In this document: positions 31,643-40,675 of the stretch, one piece after another
Layout of the letters: each line of letters opens with the position of its first letter
How positions within the stretch are numbered: position 1 is the stretch's first letter
The notes under the pieces: model-generated
The model's database searches: none
The model's input: the letters and a program-made list of their open reading frames with translations, nothing else
Told to the model about the DNA's origin: nothing
DNA from: an uncultured Lachnospiraceae bacterium
GTDB taxonomy: Bacteria; Bacillota; Clostridia; Lachnospirales; Lachnospiraceae
DNA length: 64,000 bases
Reading direction: 5' to 3'
Assembly (NCBI GenBank): GCA_944383545.1
Contig: CALWPY010000005.1
Location: forward strand, 91,009-155,008
Program-made: the position numbers and the translations under genes

Positions 31643-33046
31643 CTACATGCTTCCATCCTTAAGTTCGACTTCATCCTCTGTAATAAAATCAACAAACTGA
31701 ATGTTTTCATCCATTGTAAATGCCTCGGTGGAATCCTTTTTAAAAATTACTATAAGTGTCTGAAAAAGGAGTTTTATATCCAGCCAGAAACTATATTCTT
31801 CTATATACATGAGGTCAAGCACCAGCTTGTCCCTCGGCGAGGTATTATATTTTCCTGCTATCTGTGCATAGCCGGTTATTCCTGCCTTAACCCTGAGTCT
31901 GTATTCAAATTCAGGAAGGGTTGTTGTATAGTTAAATATATTTGCAAGCATTTCAGGTCTTGGTCCAACTACACTCATATCACCCTTTAATACATTTATA
32001 AACTGTGGTATTTCATCAATTCTGAAGCGTCTTAAAACACGGCCCACTTTTGTTATTCTGTCATCATTTTCCACTGAAACATAATTATCCACGTCTTCTT
32101 TCATGGTGCGGAGCTTATATACGGAAAAAATCTTTCCGTCCCTTGTAGCCCTGTTCTGCTTAAAAAATATGCTTCCATTATCCTCTGCCTTTATTGCAAT
32201 CACGGCAATTAAAAGAATAGGTGAAGATAAAGTCAGGGCAATCAAAGATATTACTATATCGGAAAATCTCTTTAATATTTTCTGTTCCATTGTAAGACCC
32301 TTTGAGGAAATACTCAGCATGGAAACATCATCTAAAATCACATGGTTTGCATTTCTCTCTACCACATCTGCCATACTGGGATTAAAATAAACATTTTTCA
32401 TATTCTGATAACAGTATTCCACTATGAAAGTCCTGTCAGGCATCGGCACGTCATAAAGAAAAATCGTATCACTCTCATTGATATAATCCTTTAAATTACT
32501 TACCCTGTAATCAACTGCCTTACATACTTTATACTGAAGCTTATATTTTCTTACACCCCTTATAACCTCACAGAGACTTCTCTCTGACGAAGTTATTATA
32601 ACGCATCTTTCGGGGTCATATATTTTGAAATACAAAGCATTTCCGCCATAGGTAAATATTGTAATTTCGAGAAACTGAAGCAGCATTATGACCACTAAAA
32701 GCCATGGCTGTTCAAAAGTAAACTTATGGTTATTTGCAGCATTGGTATTCATTATACAAAGCATGATATATGCAACCAGGTCCGTCATAACTGTTGCCAG
32801 AAAAAGAGAAATAATAATAGGCTTGCTTTTTCTTTTACCCACATCATAACTGCCGTATATCTTAATAAACATCAGCCCTGATATCAGATAGCTCACCAAA
32901 ACTACGGCAGTCGTCCTTGTAACTTCAAGAAGCTGCCAGTTTTCAATGGCAAATAACCTGTAAAATGTCCAGAATACCAGAAAATATAAAATTGTCTTAA
33001 GAATGAACATAATACTTGTTCCAAATTTTCTTAATGTAACCTTCAT
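31643..33046 (-). CDS. Polyprenyl-phosphate sugar-1-phosphate transferase
   Basis: A 467-residue membrane enzyme that starts surface polysaccharide synthesis by moving a sugar 1-phosphate to undecaprenyl phosphate. The N-terminal half has about four membrane segments and a nucleotide-binding-like middle domain (CVIITSSERSLCE). The C-terminal bacterial sugar transferase domain begins KRFSDIVISLIALTLSSPI, with KLRTMK, LRRFRIDEIPQFINVLKGDMSVVGPRPE and VKAGITGYAQIAGK. The CpsE/WbaP type is clear; the sugar (glucose, galactose or another) is not. It is 8 bp after glmM. Confidence 0.93.
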   Translation of the reverse strand: MKVTLRKFGTSIMFILKTILYFLVFWTFYRLFAIENWQLLEVTRTTAVVLVSYLISGLMFIKIYGSYDVGKRKSKPIIISLFLATVMTDLVAYIMLCIMNTNAANNHKFTFEQPWLLVVIMLLQFLEITIFTYGGNALYFKIYDPERCVIITSSERSLCEVIRGVRKYKLQYKVCKAVDYRVSNLKDYINESDTIFLYDVPMPDRTFIVEYCYQNMKNVYFNPSMADVVERNANHVILDDVSMLSISSKGLTMEQKILKRFSDIVISLIALTLSSPILLIAVIAIKAEDNGSIFFKQNRATRDGKIFSVYKLRTMKEDVDNYVSVENDDRITKVGRVLRRFRIDEIPQFINVLKGDMSVVGPRPEMLANIFNYTTTLPEFEYRLRVKAGITGYAQIAGKYNTSPRDKLVLDLMYIEEYSFWLDIKLLFQTLIVIFKKDSTEAFTMDENIQFVDFITEDEVELKDGSM

Positions 33047-33053
33047 AAAAAAA

Positions 33054-34406
33054 TTATTCCTCGTGGCCCTTAGCCTTAATTACATTAACAACCTTATCCA
33101 CATATATTTTACAGAGTTCATCAGTTTCAGCCTCTACCATTACCCTTATCACAGGCTCTGTACCGCTTTCCCTGATAAGTATTCTTCCGTCATCTCCAAG
33201 CGCCTCTTCAACCTCTTTTACCGCTGCCATTACGTCAGGGTCGCTTTTAGCCTCAGGCTTACTCTTTACCCTTACGTTTTTAAGGAGCTGCGGATATATT
33301 TTTACCGGTTTTACAAGATTGGATAAGCTCTCTTTTTTCTTCATCATAACTTCCATTATCTTAAGTGATGTAAGGACTCCGTCTCCGGTATTTGCATTTT
33401 CTGAAAAAATTATATGTCCTGACTGTTCACCACCAAGTATATAACCGTTATTTGCCATGCACTCATAAACATATTTATCGCCTACGGCTGTTTTTTCATA
33501 ATTAATTCCTACAGCATCAAATGCCTTATAAAGTCCCATATTGGACATAACAGTGGTGACAACCGTATTTTTCTTTAATCTGCCTGCCTCTTTTAAATAT
33601 AATCCGCAGATATAGAGGATTTTATCCCCATCTACTACTTCTCCCTTGTCATCTACTGCTATACATCTGTCTGCATCTCCGTCATATGCAAAACCTACAT
33701 CCATATGCTTTTCCAAAACAAATCTCTGAAGTCCTTCTATGTGCGTCGAGCCGCAGTCGGTATTTATATTTTTGCCGTCAGGCTTATTGTTTATAACATA
33801 TGTTTCGGCACCGAGTGCTTCAAAAACCCCTTTTGCCACGATATATGCTGCTCCATTGGCACAGTCAAGGGCTACTCTCATGTTTTTAAACGCACGGGTC
33901 GGCATGGTCATAAGATATGCCATATATCTGTTTCTACCCATAAAATAATCCACTGTACGTCCTATGTCTTCCTTAACCGCAAATGGTATTTCAGGGACTT
34001 CACCGTCAATGTATTTTTCTATAAGCTCCTCAACAGAAGCCTCCAACTTAAAGCCCTGTCCGTTAATTATTTTTATTCCGTTATCATAATAAGGGTTATG
34101 ACTTGCAGATATCATAATTCCACAGTCAAATTCATCCGATTTTACAATATAAGAAATGCTGGGCGTAGGAGTTACATGCATAAGGTAAACGTCAGCTCCG
34201 CTTGCGGTAAGTCCTGCTACCAGAGAATATTCAAACATATAACTGGAGCGTCTTGTATCTTTACCTATTACTATCCTTGCTCTTTCACCTGTTTTATTTT
34301 TACCGTAATAATATCCTAAATATCTTCCTACTTTATATGCATGTTCAACAGTGAGAACAACATTTGCTTCTCCCCTGAATCCGTCTGTTCCGAAATACTT
34401 ACCCAA
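33054..34406 (-). CDS. glmM: Phosphoglucosamine mutase
   Basis: A 450-residue mutase converting glucosamine 6-phosphate to glucosamine 1-phosphate for peptidoglycan and polysaccharide precursors. The active-site serine is in ISASHNPYYDNGIK, the metal loop is DGDADRCIAVD, and GGEQSGHIIF and RESGTEPVIRVM complete the family pattern. Translation starts at TTG (34406), with GGGAG 9 bp upstream; the nearby ATG at 34413 is out of frame and meets a stop after four codons. It leads the operon, whereas glmM more often sits with cdaA and cdaR. Confidence 0.95.
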   Translation of the reverse strand: MGKYFGTDGFRGEANVVLTVEHAYKVGRYLGYYYGKNKTGERARIVIGKDTRRSSYMFEYSLVAGLTASGADVYLMHVTPTPSISYIVKSDEFDCGIMISASHNPYYDNGIKIINGQGFKLEASVEELIEKYIDGEVPEIPFAVKEDIGRTVDYFMGRNRYMAYLMTMPTRAFKNMRVALDCANGAAYIVAKGVFEALGAETYVINNKPDGKNINTDCGSTHIEGLQRFVLEKHMDVGFAYDGDADRCIAVDDKGEVVDGDKILYICGLYLKEAGRLKKNTVVTTVMSNMGLYKAFDAVGINYEKTAVGDKYVYECMANNGYILGGEQSGHIIFSENANTGDGVLTSLKIMEVMMKKKESLSNLVKPVKIYPQLLKNVRVKSKPEAKSDPDVMAAVKEVEEALGDDGRILIRESGTEPVIRVMVEAETDELCKIYVDKVVNVIKAKGHEE

Positions 34407-34446
34407 GGCTCATATCTCCCTTCCATTTTTACACATTTACCATTGA

Positions 34447-34475
34447 ATTATATTCTAAATTACCATTAATTTCAA
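34447..34475 (-). promoter_or_regulatory. Promoter of the glmM-polysaccharide operon
   Basis: On the minus strand TTGAAA (34470-34475) and a consensus TATAAT (34447-34452) are 17 bp apart, immediately after the terminator at 34483-34506. Confidence 0.75.
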
Positions 34476-34482
34476 GTGCCAT

Positions 34483-34506
34483 ATAAAAGGCGCCTAAAAA
34501 GGCGCC
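34483..34506 (-). terminator. Intrinsic terminator after the que operon
   Basis: Two GGCGCC arms (34489-34494 and 34501-34506) form a hairpin followed on the minus strand by TTTTATAT, directly after the diacylglycerol kinase stop codon. Confidence 0.85.
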
Positions 34507-34510
34507 GTGT

Positions 34511-35449
34511 TCAGCTTTCATCTTCAGTTTTACCACTATTGTAAGTAGATTTATCCCAGAGCATAATGGAAAATGCCTTCTGGTTATTTATAATCTCTGA
34601 TTTTAAATATTCCCCTCCATATTCTCCGTCTAATGCCCATGGAATTTCCACATCGGATTCAATTACTATTCTTTTTGCCTTTTCATAAAATATAAGCTCA
34701 TCATCCATTTCATTTGTAACAATAGAATATAATATCCTGCTTAATTCAGCCGGATTTTGAGGTTTTCTTATTAAAAGACATTCAAATTTTCCGTCACAGA
34801 AAGACATATGTTTAGTTCCTATAGCCCTGAAACCTCCTACGGAAAGCGAATTGGAAATCTGTCCGTAGATATATTCACCCGTGACAGTTTTATCGTCAAA
34901 TTCGGCATTTATATTATAGGTTTTCATATTAGTTATGTTTTTAAACGCCTCAAGCACATAAGCAGAATGTCCGAGAATATTTTTCAGCTTCTGAGACGTA
35001 TTGTAGGACACATCCGTAAATACACCAAATGCAGCAACATAAACAAAAAATTTTTCTCCCAGACTTCCGATATCCATTTCACAGGCATCACCATTTACAA
35101 TACCGAGCGCGGCATCCACAGGATTTCTGCTGATTTTAAGACTTCTGGCTAAATCATTTGTTGTCCCGCACGGAATATACCCTACCGGAATACGGGTATG
35201 GATTTTTTTCTCCAGCTTAAGTATTCCCGTAACCGTATTATCCAGAGTTCCGTCACCTCCGGCACATACTATCAGGTCATATTTTCTTCCGCTTTTTTCA
35301 ATGTATTTTTCTGCATCTCCGGGACCTTTGGTAGGATATACCTCAACTCTGTAACCCGCTTTTGAAAAAATCTCTATTATATTAAACAAATCATCTTTTA
35401 TTGTTATTTTTCCTGCCTTGGGATTAATTACAAACAACAGTTTATCCAT
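34511..35449 (-). CDS. Diacylglycerol kinase-like lipid kinase (DgkB/YegS type)
   Basis: A 312-residue lipid kinase. It starts KLLFVINPKAG and has CAGGDGTLDNTVTG, the nucleotide-binding GGDGT motif, then CGTTNDLARSLKI and a C-terminal beta-sandwich ending ALDGEYGGEY. It probably phosphorylates diacylglycerol and recycles membrane lipid. The frame is open 38 codons further upstream, overlapping queC, but GGGGGAG lies 9 bp before the ATG at 35449 and this start matches the family. It is the last gene of the que operon, 31 bp after queC; sphingosine or other lipid substrates cannot be excluded. Confidence 0.9.
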   Translation of the reverse strand: MDKLLFVINPKAGKITIKDDLFNIIEIFSKAGYRVEVYPTKGPGDAEKYIEKSGRKYDLIVCAGGDGTLDNTVTGILKLEKKIHTRIPVGYIPCGTTNDLARSLKISRNPVDAALGIVNGDACEMDIGSLGEKFFVYVAAFGVFTDVSYNTSQKLKNILGHSAYVLEAFKNITNMKTYNINAEFDDKTVTGEYIYGQISNSLSVGGFRAIGTKHMSFCDGKFECLLIRKPQNPAELSRILYSIVTNEMDDELIFYEKAKRIVIESDVEIPWALDGEYGGEYLKSEIINNQKAFSIMLWDKSTYNSGKTEDES

Positions 35450-35480
35450 ATCTAAAATCTCCCCCTGGATGATATAAGAA

Positions 35481-36146
35481 TCATATCTGTTTACGCCTTG
35501 ACATATATAAGTCAAAGCCTTTCTTACGAAGCCTGCATGCAGGACAATGCCCGCAGCCTTCACCCATTATACCATTATAACAGGTCAGTGTCATCTCCTT
35601 TATTATATCAAGTCCGCCCAGACTGTCAGCAAGCTCCCATGTTTCCTCCTTATCAATCCACATAAGAGGGGTGATAATCTCAAACTCATAGTCCATTGCC
35701 AGGTTAAGAGTGGCATTCAGAGATTTTATAAATACGTTTCTGCAGTCCGGATATCCCGAAAAATCACTTTGAGACACACCGGTTATAATATCATTAATAC
35801 CTCTTCCTTTTGCATAAACAGCGGCATATGTAAGAAACAGCATATTTCTTCCTTCAACAAAGGTATTTGGAGTTCCTGTTTCAGGAGCACTTTCATCTAC
35901 CTTGATTTCGTCTCTGGTAAGAGAATTCGGGGCAAGTTCATTTAAAAGAGTCATATCAAGGACCTTCTGCTCCACTCCGAGCTTTTCGCAAATCTTTGCT
36001 GCACATTCCAGCTCCTTTTTATGCCTCTGATTGTAATCAAACGATACCGCATATACCTTCTCATATTTCTTTAATGCCCATAAAAGACAGGTTGTACTGT
36101 CTTGTCCGCCACTTAATACTACAACAGCTTCTTTTTTATTTTTCAT
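35481..36146 (-). CDS. queC: 7-cyano-7-deazaguanine synthase
   Basis: A 221-residue enzyme making preQ0 from 7-carboxy-7-deazaguanine. The PP-loop is [20 protein letters not shown] and [14 protein letters not shown] follow; the zinc-binding cysteines are in TCYNG and CGHCPAC near the C-terminus. GAGAGG lies about 7 bp upstream. It follows folE by 41 bp. Confidence 0.96.
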   Translation of the reverse strand: MKNKKEAVVVLSGGQDSTTCLLWALKKYEKVYAVSFDYNQRHKKELECAAKICEKLGVEQKVLDMTLLNELAPNSLTRDEIKVDESAPETGTPNTFVEGRNMLFLTYAAVYAKGRGINDIITGVSQSDFSGYPDCRNVFIKSLNATLNLAMDYEFEIITPLMWIDKEETWELADSLGGLDIIKEMTLTCYNGIMGEGCGHCPACRLRKKGFDLYMSRRKQI

Positions 36147-36187
36147 TCTTATTACCTCTCATTTATATTTTTCACTTTAATCTTTAT

Positions 36188-36775
36188 TTATTCATTTAAC
36201 ATTTCAAAAAGATGCTTCTTCATGTCTGCATCCTTTGCAAAACGACCCCTTAAAGTCGTGGTTGTAGTCTTTGCAGGAGTGTTTTTTATTCCCCTCGCCG
36301 TCATGCAGCTGTGACTTCCCGTAATTACTACTGCCACGTCCTCAGAGCCTGTAACCTTTCTCATAATATATGCAATATCACTTCCTATTCTTTCCTGAAG
36401 CTGAAGCCTTTTGGCAGCCATGTCGGCAATTCGTGCTATCTTGCTGAGTCCTATCACCCTTCCCTTTGGAATATAAGCCACAGCTACCTTCATATCATAC
36501 ATAAGCGCAAGATGATGCTCGCAATAACTGAATATTTCAATATCCTTTACAAGCACCATGTCCCCTGAACTTTCCTCTGTATTTGGCGCCTCAAATGTTT
36601 TATTAAACATATCTGCAATTTCATCATTTGTATAATTCATGCCTTCAAACACTTCTTCATACATCCTTGCCACCCTGTCAGGAGTTTCTTTTAGTCCCTC
36701 TCTCTCAGGGTCATCACCCAGAGCCTCAAGTATGCCTCTTATATGAAATTTTATTTTTTCTTTATCTATTGCCAT
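36188..36775 (-). CDS. folE: GTP cyclohydrolase I
   Basis: A 195-residue enzyme converting GTP to dihydroneopterin triphosphate, the shared precursor of folate and queuosine. The zinc and active-site motifs [12 protein letters not shown] and [11 protein letters not shown] are present, with [11 protein letters not shown] between. The ATG at 36775 follows the queE stop by 7 bp; an in-frame GTG at 36790 lies too close to its ribosome-binding site. Its place between queE and queC shows it serves preQ0 synthesis here; whether it also feeds folate is unknown. Confidence 0.95.
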   Translation of the reverse strand: MAIDKEKIKFHIRGILEALGDDPEREGLKETPDRVARMYEEVFEGMNYTNDEIADMFNKTFEAPNTEESSGDMVLVKDIEIFSYCEHHLALMYDMKVAVAYIPKGRVIGLSKIARIADMAAKRLQLQERIGSDIAYIMRKVTGSEDVAVVITGSHSCMTARGIKNTPAKTTTTTLRGRFAKDADMKKHLFEMLNE

Positions 36776-36782
36776 TTTTATA

Positions 36783-37451
36783 TTACACACCCTTTCTGTC
36801 CGGCTCCCAGATATATTTATGTATCTGAAGCTGCAGTCTTACGTTATTCATTTTCTTAAAAATTAAATATTCTGCGATTTCTGCCGGCTTTATTTTACCG
36901 AAAACCGCACTTACATATACCTTTAATCTTTCATCCAGTTTATATCTCTTTACTATGGAATACATCTTATCCAAATCATTTTTATTCTGAACTACAAATT
37001 TTACAGTATCATTTTCTCTCAAAAGCTCCATATTTTCCATACACATGTACTTTTCCATACCGCTGGATTCCGATTTATAATCCATCGTAAAAGAAATATT
37101 ATCCGCTATATCAATAAATGAAAGAAGCGGTACACTTCCATTTGTTTCCACTTCCACATTAAGGTTTTTATCCTTGGAAAGCATCATGAGAAGGCGCTTT
37201 ATGTCCTTTTGTGCGAGAGGCTCGCCTCCCGTAATCGTGACATTATTTATACCACTGTCTTTAATATATGCATATATTTCCTCTTCACTCATTATTTCAT
37301 ACGGAGCGTTTTTTTCATTTGCCCAACTGGTATCACAGTATGTACAGTTTAAATTACAGCCTGTAAATCTTATAAAGCAGGCAGTTTCTCCTGCGCGCCG
37401 TGCTTCTCCGTTTATGCTTATGAATTTTTCTGCAACTTTAAATTTACTCAT
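36783..37451 (-). CDS. queE: 7-carboxy-7-deazaguanine synthase
   Basis: A 222-residue radical-SAM enzyme that rearranges 6-carboxytetrahydropterin to 7-carboxy-7-deazaguanine. The cluster cysteines are C32, C36 and C39 in [21 protein letters not shown] binds SAM. It lies 6 bp after queD. The ribosome-binding site is weak, suggesting coupling to queD translation. Confidence 0.94.
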   Translation of the reverse strand: MSKFKVAEKFISINGEARRAGETACFIRFTGCNLNCTYCDTSWANEKNAPYEIMSEEEIYAYIKDSGINNVTITGGEPLAQKDIKRLLMMLSKDKNLNVEVETNGSVPLLSFIDIADNISFTMDYKSESSGMEKYMCMENMELLRENDTVKFVVQNKNDLDKMYSIVKRYKLDERLKVYVSAVFGKIKPAEIAEYLIFKKMNNVRLQLQIHKYIWEPDRKGV

Positions 37452-37457
37452 TTTTAT

Positions 37458-37886
37458 CTATACCCATTTTTCACTGTATGAAGCTTTATTGTTAGGTGTT
37501 TCATATACAGTGGCTTTTATGTTTTCATAACCCTTTTCTTTCATTTTGTCATAAAAATATTTTGCCAGATTTTCAGCGGTAGGTCTGAAATCAAGTTCGA
37601 TTATTCTGAAGCTTTCTTCTTTTAATGCCCTGAGAGTAGTTTCTTTTAAGCTCCCTTTTTCAATTATCAGACTATGGTCCAGATATTCGGTTTCTTCTCT
37701 CAAATCACTTTTAAGCTTTGAGAAATCAACTATCATACCACGCACCGTACCTTTTTCCGTAAGTTTTTCGCTCCCCACTTCCACAGATACCGTCCATCTG
37801 TGACCGTGTATATTTGCACACTTTCCGTCATATCCATGCAGAAAATGTGCACCGTCAAATTCCGATTGTGTCGTTAGCGTATACAT
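37458..37886 (-). CDS. queD: 6-carboxytetrahydropterin synthase
   Basis: A 142-residue T-fold enzyme making 6-carboxytetrahydropterin from dihydroneopterin triphosphate. Zinc ligands lie in FDGAHFLHGYDGKCANIHGHRW (first and last His of the motif) with the catalytic Cys; DFSKLK and LDHSL follow, and PTAENLA closes the active site. AAGGAGG lies just before the ATG. It is first in queD-queE-folE-queC. Confidence 0.95.
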   Translation of the reverse strand: MYTLTTQSEFDGAHFLHGYDGKCANIHGHRWTVSVEVGSEKLTEKGTVRGMIVDFSKLKSDLREETEYLDHSLIIEKGSLKETTLRALKEESFRIIELDFRPTAENLAKYFYDKMKEKGYENIKATVYETPNNKASYSEKWV

Positions 37887-37921
37887 ATTTTCCTCCTTAA
37901 ATACCTTTTGACATTCCGGTG

Positions 37922-38010
37922 TATATAAAAAGAGGGCATAGAACTACCACACCCTCTGTAGTCCTGGTTTTGTTTGGTTTACGCCCGGCAGGATGGTACA
38001 AACGAACTGC
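37922..38010 (-). promoter_or_regulatory. Leader of the que operon with a terminator and a competing stem
   Basis: An intrinsic terminator is formed by AGAGGG and CCCTCT (37952-37957 and 37931-37936 on the minus strand) followed by TTTTTATAT. An upstream 8-bp stem (37958-37965 with 37940-37947, one G-U) uses the terminator loop as its second arm, and the terminator's first arm lies in that stem's loop. The two can compete or stack as an H-type pseudoknot. A further GGCAG/CTGCC hairpin is at about 37986-38011. This is the layout of a preQ1-type riboswitch, but I could not match it to preQ1-I, -II or -III by eye. The terminator may also end thrC transcripts. Confidence 0.55.
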
Positions 38011-38033
38011 CATATTTAAATTTTAAAAAACAA

Positions 38034-39521
38034 CTATACTCCGAGGAATTTCTTTACCTCGTTTTCCATTTCTTCTTTATCACATACAATATTGTGTCTT
38101 ATTTCAGCACTTCTTATATCTTCTATTGCCTTAGGAATCTTTACCCCTGAAAGCTTACATAATTCATCTGCAAGTTCAAAATCAGACATGGAATCATAAG
38201 AAGCATCTATTGCATTCATTACACTTCTGGTAAATTTATATGGACTTGCAGTTGACGCAATTACCGTAGGAAGCATGTCATTTGATTCCTTCTTATACTT
38301 TTCGTAAACCGTACTTGCAACTGCAGTATGAGTATCCATAATATAATTATCAGATTCATATACCTTCTTAATTGTCTCTGCTACCTCCTGTTCCGTAGCA
38401 TAATTTCCGTAGAAGGAAGCAAGCTCTTTTTTCATCTCATCAGTTATCTCATAACATCCCTTGGTATTAAGCTCTGTCATAAGCTCTTTATTTTTTTCAG
38501 CATCATTTCCGGCAATCCTGTAAATAAGTCTTTCCAAATTGCTTGATATAAGAATATCCATTGAAGGTGATGTCGTAAGTATAAATTCCCTGTTCTTATC
38601 ATACGTTCCCGTTGTAAAGAAATCATATAAGACCTTATTATCATTGGAAGCACAGATAAGCTTATTTATAGGGAGTCCCATCTGTTTAGCATAATATGCC
38701 GCCAGTATATTTCCGAAATTACCCGTAGGTACAACAACATTTATCCTGTCACCCGACTTTATGGCTCCCTTTGCCATAAGTCTTGTATATGCATATACAT
38801 AATAAACCATCTGTGGAACGAGACGTCCTATATTTATGGAGTTGGCAGAAGAAAATCTGAAGCCCTTTTCTTCCAGATATTCATTCAAAGCCTTATCCTG
38901 AAACATCTTCTTTACACCTGTCTGGGCGTCATCAAAATTACCTGTAATGCCTATAACCCTGGTGTTATCTCCTGTCTGGGTAACCATCTGCTTTTCCTGA
39001 ATAGGGCTTACACCATTCTTAGGATAAAATACAACAATTTTCGTTCCCGGAACATCTGCAAATCCTGCAAGTGCGGCTTTTCCTGTGTCTCCCGAAGTTG
39101 CGGTAAGTATTACTATATCTTCTTTTACATTATTTTTTCTTGCCGAAGTAGTAAGAAGATAAGGAAGAATTGATAGAGCCATGTCTTTGAAAGCAATGGT
39201 CTGGCCGTGAAAAAGTTCCAGATACCATGCACCCGCCTTATTTACAATAGGGGCTATCTCTTCTGTATCAAATTTTTCATCATAAGCTGAATCTATACAA
39301 TACTTAAGCTCATCCTCAGTAAAATCCGTAAGCATAAGTCTCATAACGCGATAAGCAACCTGCTTATAATCCATTTTTGCAAGCTCTTCCAAAGATACAT
39401 CCAACTCAGGAATTTCATCAGGTACAAAAAGACCTCCTTCATTTGCAAGTCCTTTTAATATTGCCACCGAAGCCGTGGCTTTTTCATTTTCATTTCTGGT
39501 ACTCTTATATAACAGCTCCAT
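38034..39521 (-). CDS. thrC: Threonine synthase
   Basis: A 495-residue PLP enzyme converting phosphohomoserine to threonine. The long form with an extra N-terminal domain (LYKSTRNENEKATAS) matches the E. coli/yeast type rather than the short Bacillus type. The PLP lysine lies in FHGQTIAFKDMALS; TATSGDTGKAAL and PTGNFGNILAAYYAK bind the cofactor phosphate. AAGGAG is 7 bp upstream. It is monocistronic with its own promoter. Confidence 0.96.
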   Translation of the reverse strand: MELLYKSTRNENEKATASVAILKGLANEGGLFVPDEIPELDVSLEELAKMDYKQVAYRVMRLMLTDFTEDELKYCIDSAYDEKFDTEEIAPIVNKAGAWYLELFHGQTIAFKDMALSILPYLLTTSARKNNVKEDIVILTATSGDTGKAALAGFADVPGTKIVVFYPKNGVSPIQEKQMVTQTGDNTRVIGITGNFDDAQTGVKKMFQDKALNEYLEEKGFRFSSANSINIGRLVPQMVYYVYAYTRLMAKGAIKSGDRINVVVPTGNFGNILAAYYAKQMGLPINKLICASNDNKVLYDFFTTGTYDKNREFILTTSPSMDILISSNLERLIYRIAGNDAEKNKELMTELNTKGCYEITDEMKKELASFYGNYATEQEVAETIKKVYESDNYIMDTHTAVASTVYEKYKKESNDMLPTVIASTASPYKFTRSVMNAIDASYDSMSDFELADELCKLSGVKIPKAIEDIRSAEIRHNIVCDKEEMENEVKKFLGV

Positions 39522-39566
39522 CTTATAACTCCTTATTCTGGTATATGATTTTTAAACTCTATCGGC

Positions 39567-39595
39567 ATAATAACACACTATTTTAAAAATGTGAA
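39567..39595 (-). promoter_or_regulatory. Promoter of thrC
   Basis: On the minus strand TTCACA (39590-39595) and TATTAT (39567-39572) are separated by 17 bp, between the terminator at 39613-39650 and the thrC start. Confidence 0.6.
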
Positions 39596-39612
39596 GAGCC
39601 AAAGCAAGACAT

Positions 39613-39650
39613 TAAAAAATCGGCATTGAAATATCAATACCGATTTTTTA
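39613..39650 (-). terminator. Intrinsic terminator after the 3D-domain gene
   Basis: A 17-bp stem (39613-39629 with 39634-39650, one G-U) and a four-base loop, with A and T tracts at its base, 18 bp after the stop codon. Confidence 0.85.
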
Positions 39651-39667
39651 TAACTTATTTATCGATT

Positions 39668-40366
39668 CTAGTAGGCATATACATCAATTACCTGTCTTCC
39701 GAAGTTTATGGCTTCCTGATGTGAATTAAAGAATATGTCTATTCTGTTTCCTCCGATAGCACTTCCGGTATCCTCTACCGTATATACGTTTCCGTTAATT
39801 ACAAGCTGTGTACCGAATGGATATCTGCTTGTATCTGCAGCTATTGTTCTTCCTGCAGTAGCCTGAGTTCCGCTTGCCGTGATTCCGTTTGTCTTTCCAC
39901 AGCATTTTGCACAAGGACAATATGCTGTAACAACAAACTGTCCGAGATAATCACCTGAGCTTGTTGCCGGCGTATATGATACCGCCGCTGTGCTTCCTCC
40001 TGAAGAAGACGTACTCTGCTGTGTAAGAGCTGCAAGTGCAGCTTTATCTTTTGATTCCTGCTTTTCTGCAAGAAGCACTTCTTCATAATTTTTTTCCTGC
40101 TTTTCAATTTCTACAAGCTGGTCAGCATCATAAAGAGCCGCTTCCATTTCCGTATATGTTATACGGTCAAGCTCACATGTTTCAAACTCAGTACTTTCAA
40201 TAGCCGAAACAGCAATCATTCTTCCGTTTTCAGAGGATTCTCTCATTCTCTCTCCGCTTATTGATGCAAAACACGCAATGGTAAGAGAAAAAGTAACGGC
40301 AATCGCTCCGGCTTTTTTATAGTATTTGTAAATACATTTTTTAACTGTCTGAGTAGTTAACTTCAT
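39668..40366 (-). CDS. Secreted 3D-domain protein (YocH/YabE-like)
   Basis: A 232-residue exported protein. Residues 1-40 hold a basic start and a hydrophobic segment (AGAIAVTFSLTIACFASI) acting as signal or anchor. A charged, helical middle (about 75-110) and a Ser/Thr-rich linker lead to a C-terminal 3D domain: FVVTAYCPCAKCCGKTNG, ASGTQATAGRTIAADTSRYPFGT, VEDTGSAIGGNRIDIFF. The three conserved aspartates of this double-psi beta-barrel fold are present (AADTS, VEDTG, RIDIFF). The family is linked to cell-wall remodelling. AAGGAG precedes the ATG; it has its own promoter and terminator. Confidence 0.88.
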   Translation of the reverse strand: MKLTTQTVKKCIYKYYKKAGAIAVTFSLTIACFASISGERMRESSENGRMIAVSAIESTEFETCELDRITYTEMEAALYDADQLVEIEKQEKNYEEVLLAEKQESKDKAALAALTQQSTSSSGGSTAAVSYTPATSSGDYLGQFVVTAYCPCAKCCGKTNGITASGTQATAGRTIAADTSRYPFGTQLVINGNVYTVEDTGSAIGGNRIDIFFNSHQEAINFGRQVIDVYAY

Positions 40367-40457
40367 ACTAAATCTCCTTTTATCAATTTCTTAATCATTC
40401 CGTTTCAATACTTTTTCAGAATTGTTACAAAATGATTAAATCAATTTGACAATGCTC

Positions 40458-40486
40458 ATTATATGTCTTTATGGAGATTAGGTCAA
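40458..40486 (-). promoter_or_regulatory. Promoter of the 3D-domain gene
   Basis: On the minus strand TTGACC (40481-40486) and a consensus TATAAT (40458-40463) are 17 bp apart. The transcript would have a leader of about 85 bases. No known riboswitch was recognised in it. Confidence 0.75.
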
Positions 40487-40528
40487 GTATTATCAGGCAT
40501 TTTTGTAAGTTTTATACAATGTATATTG

Positions 40529-40609
40529 TGTAATTTGTGCATTTTTTATGCACAAATTACAATTTATGTTAACTTTTTTAAATTATTTTTTTATTACTTT
40601 TATGTTAAC
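40529..40609. repeat. 14-bp palindromic hairpin followed by two TTTATGTTAAC repeats
   Basis: TGTAATTTGTGCAT (40529-40542) is exactly inverted at 40548-40561 around a TTTTT loop. TTTATGTTAAC occurs at 40563-40573 and again at 40599-40609, 36 bp apart; each contains the palindrome GTTAAC. They lie upstream of the promoter at 40458-40486, after the dusB stop. The hairpin lacks a U tract on the minus strand, so it may be a binding site or an RNA end rather than a simple terminator. The rest of the 309-bp gap (40367-40675) is A+T-rich with no gene seen. Confidence 0.5.
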
Positions 40610-40675
40610 AAAATATTTTTTTTTCATATTTACCACCGATTTTATGGAAAAACATGGAAAAATTTTTCAAAACCC

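Noticed and set aside
37931-37965. Plus-strand similarity to the core of preQ1-I (CTACCACACCCTCT)
   Set aside because: It is on the wrong strand for the que operon and lacks the A-rich tail; it is the mirror of the terminator hairpin.
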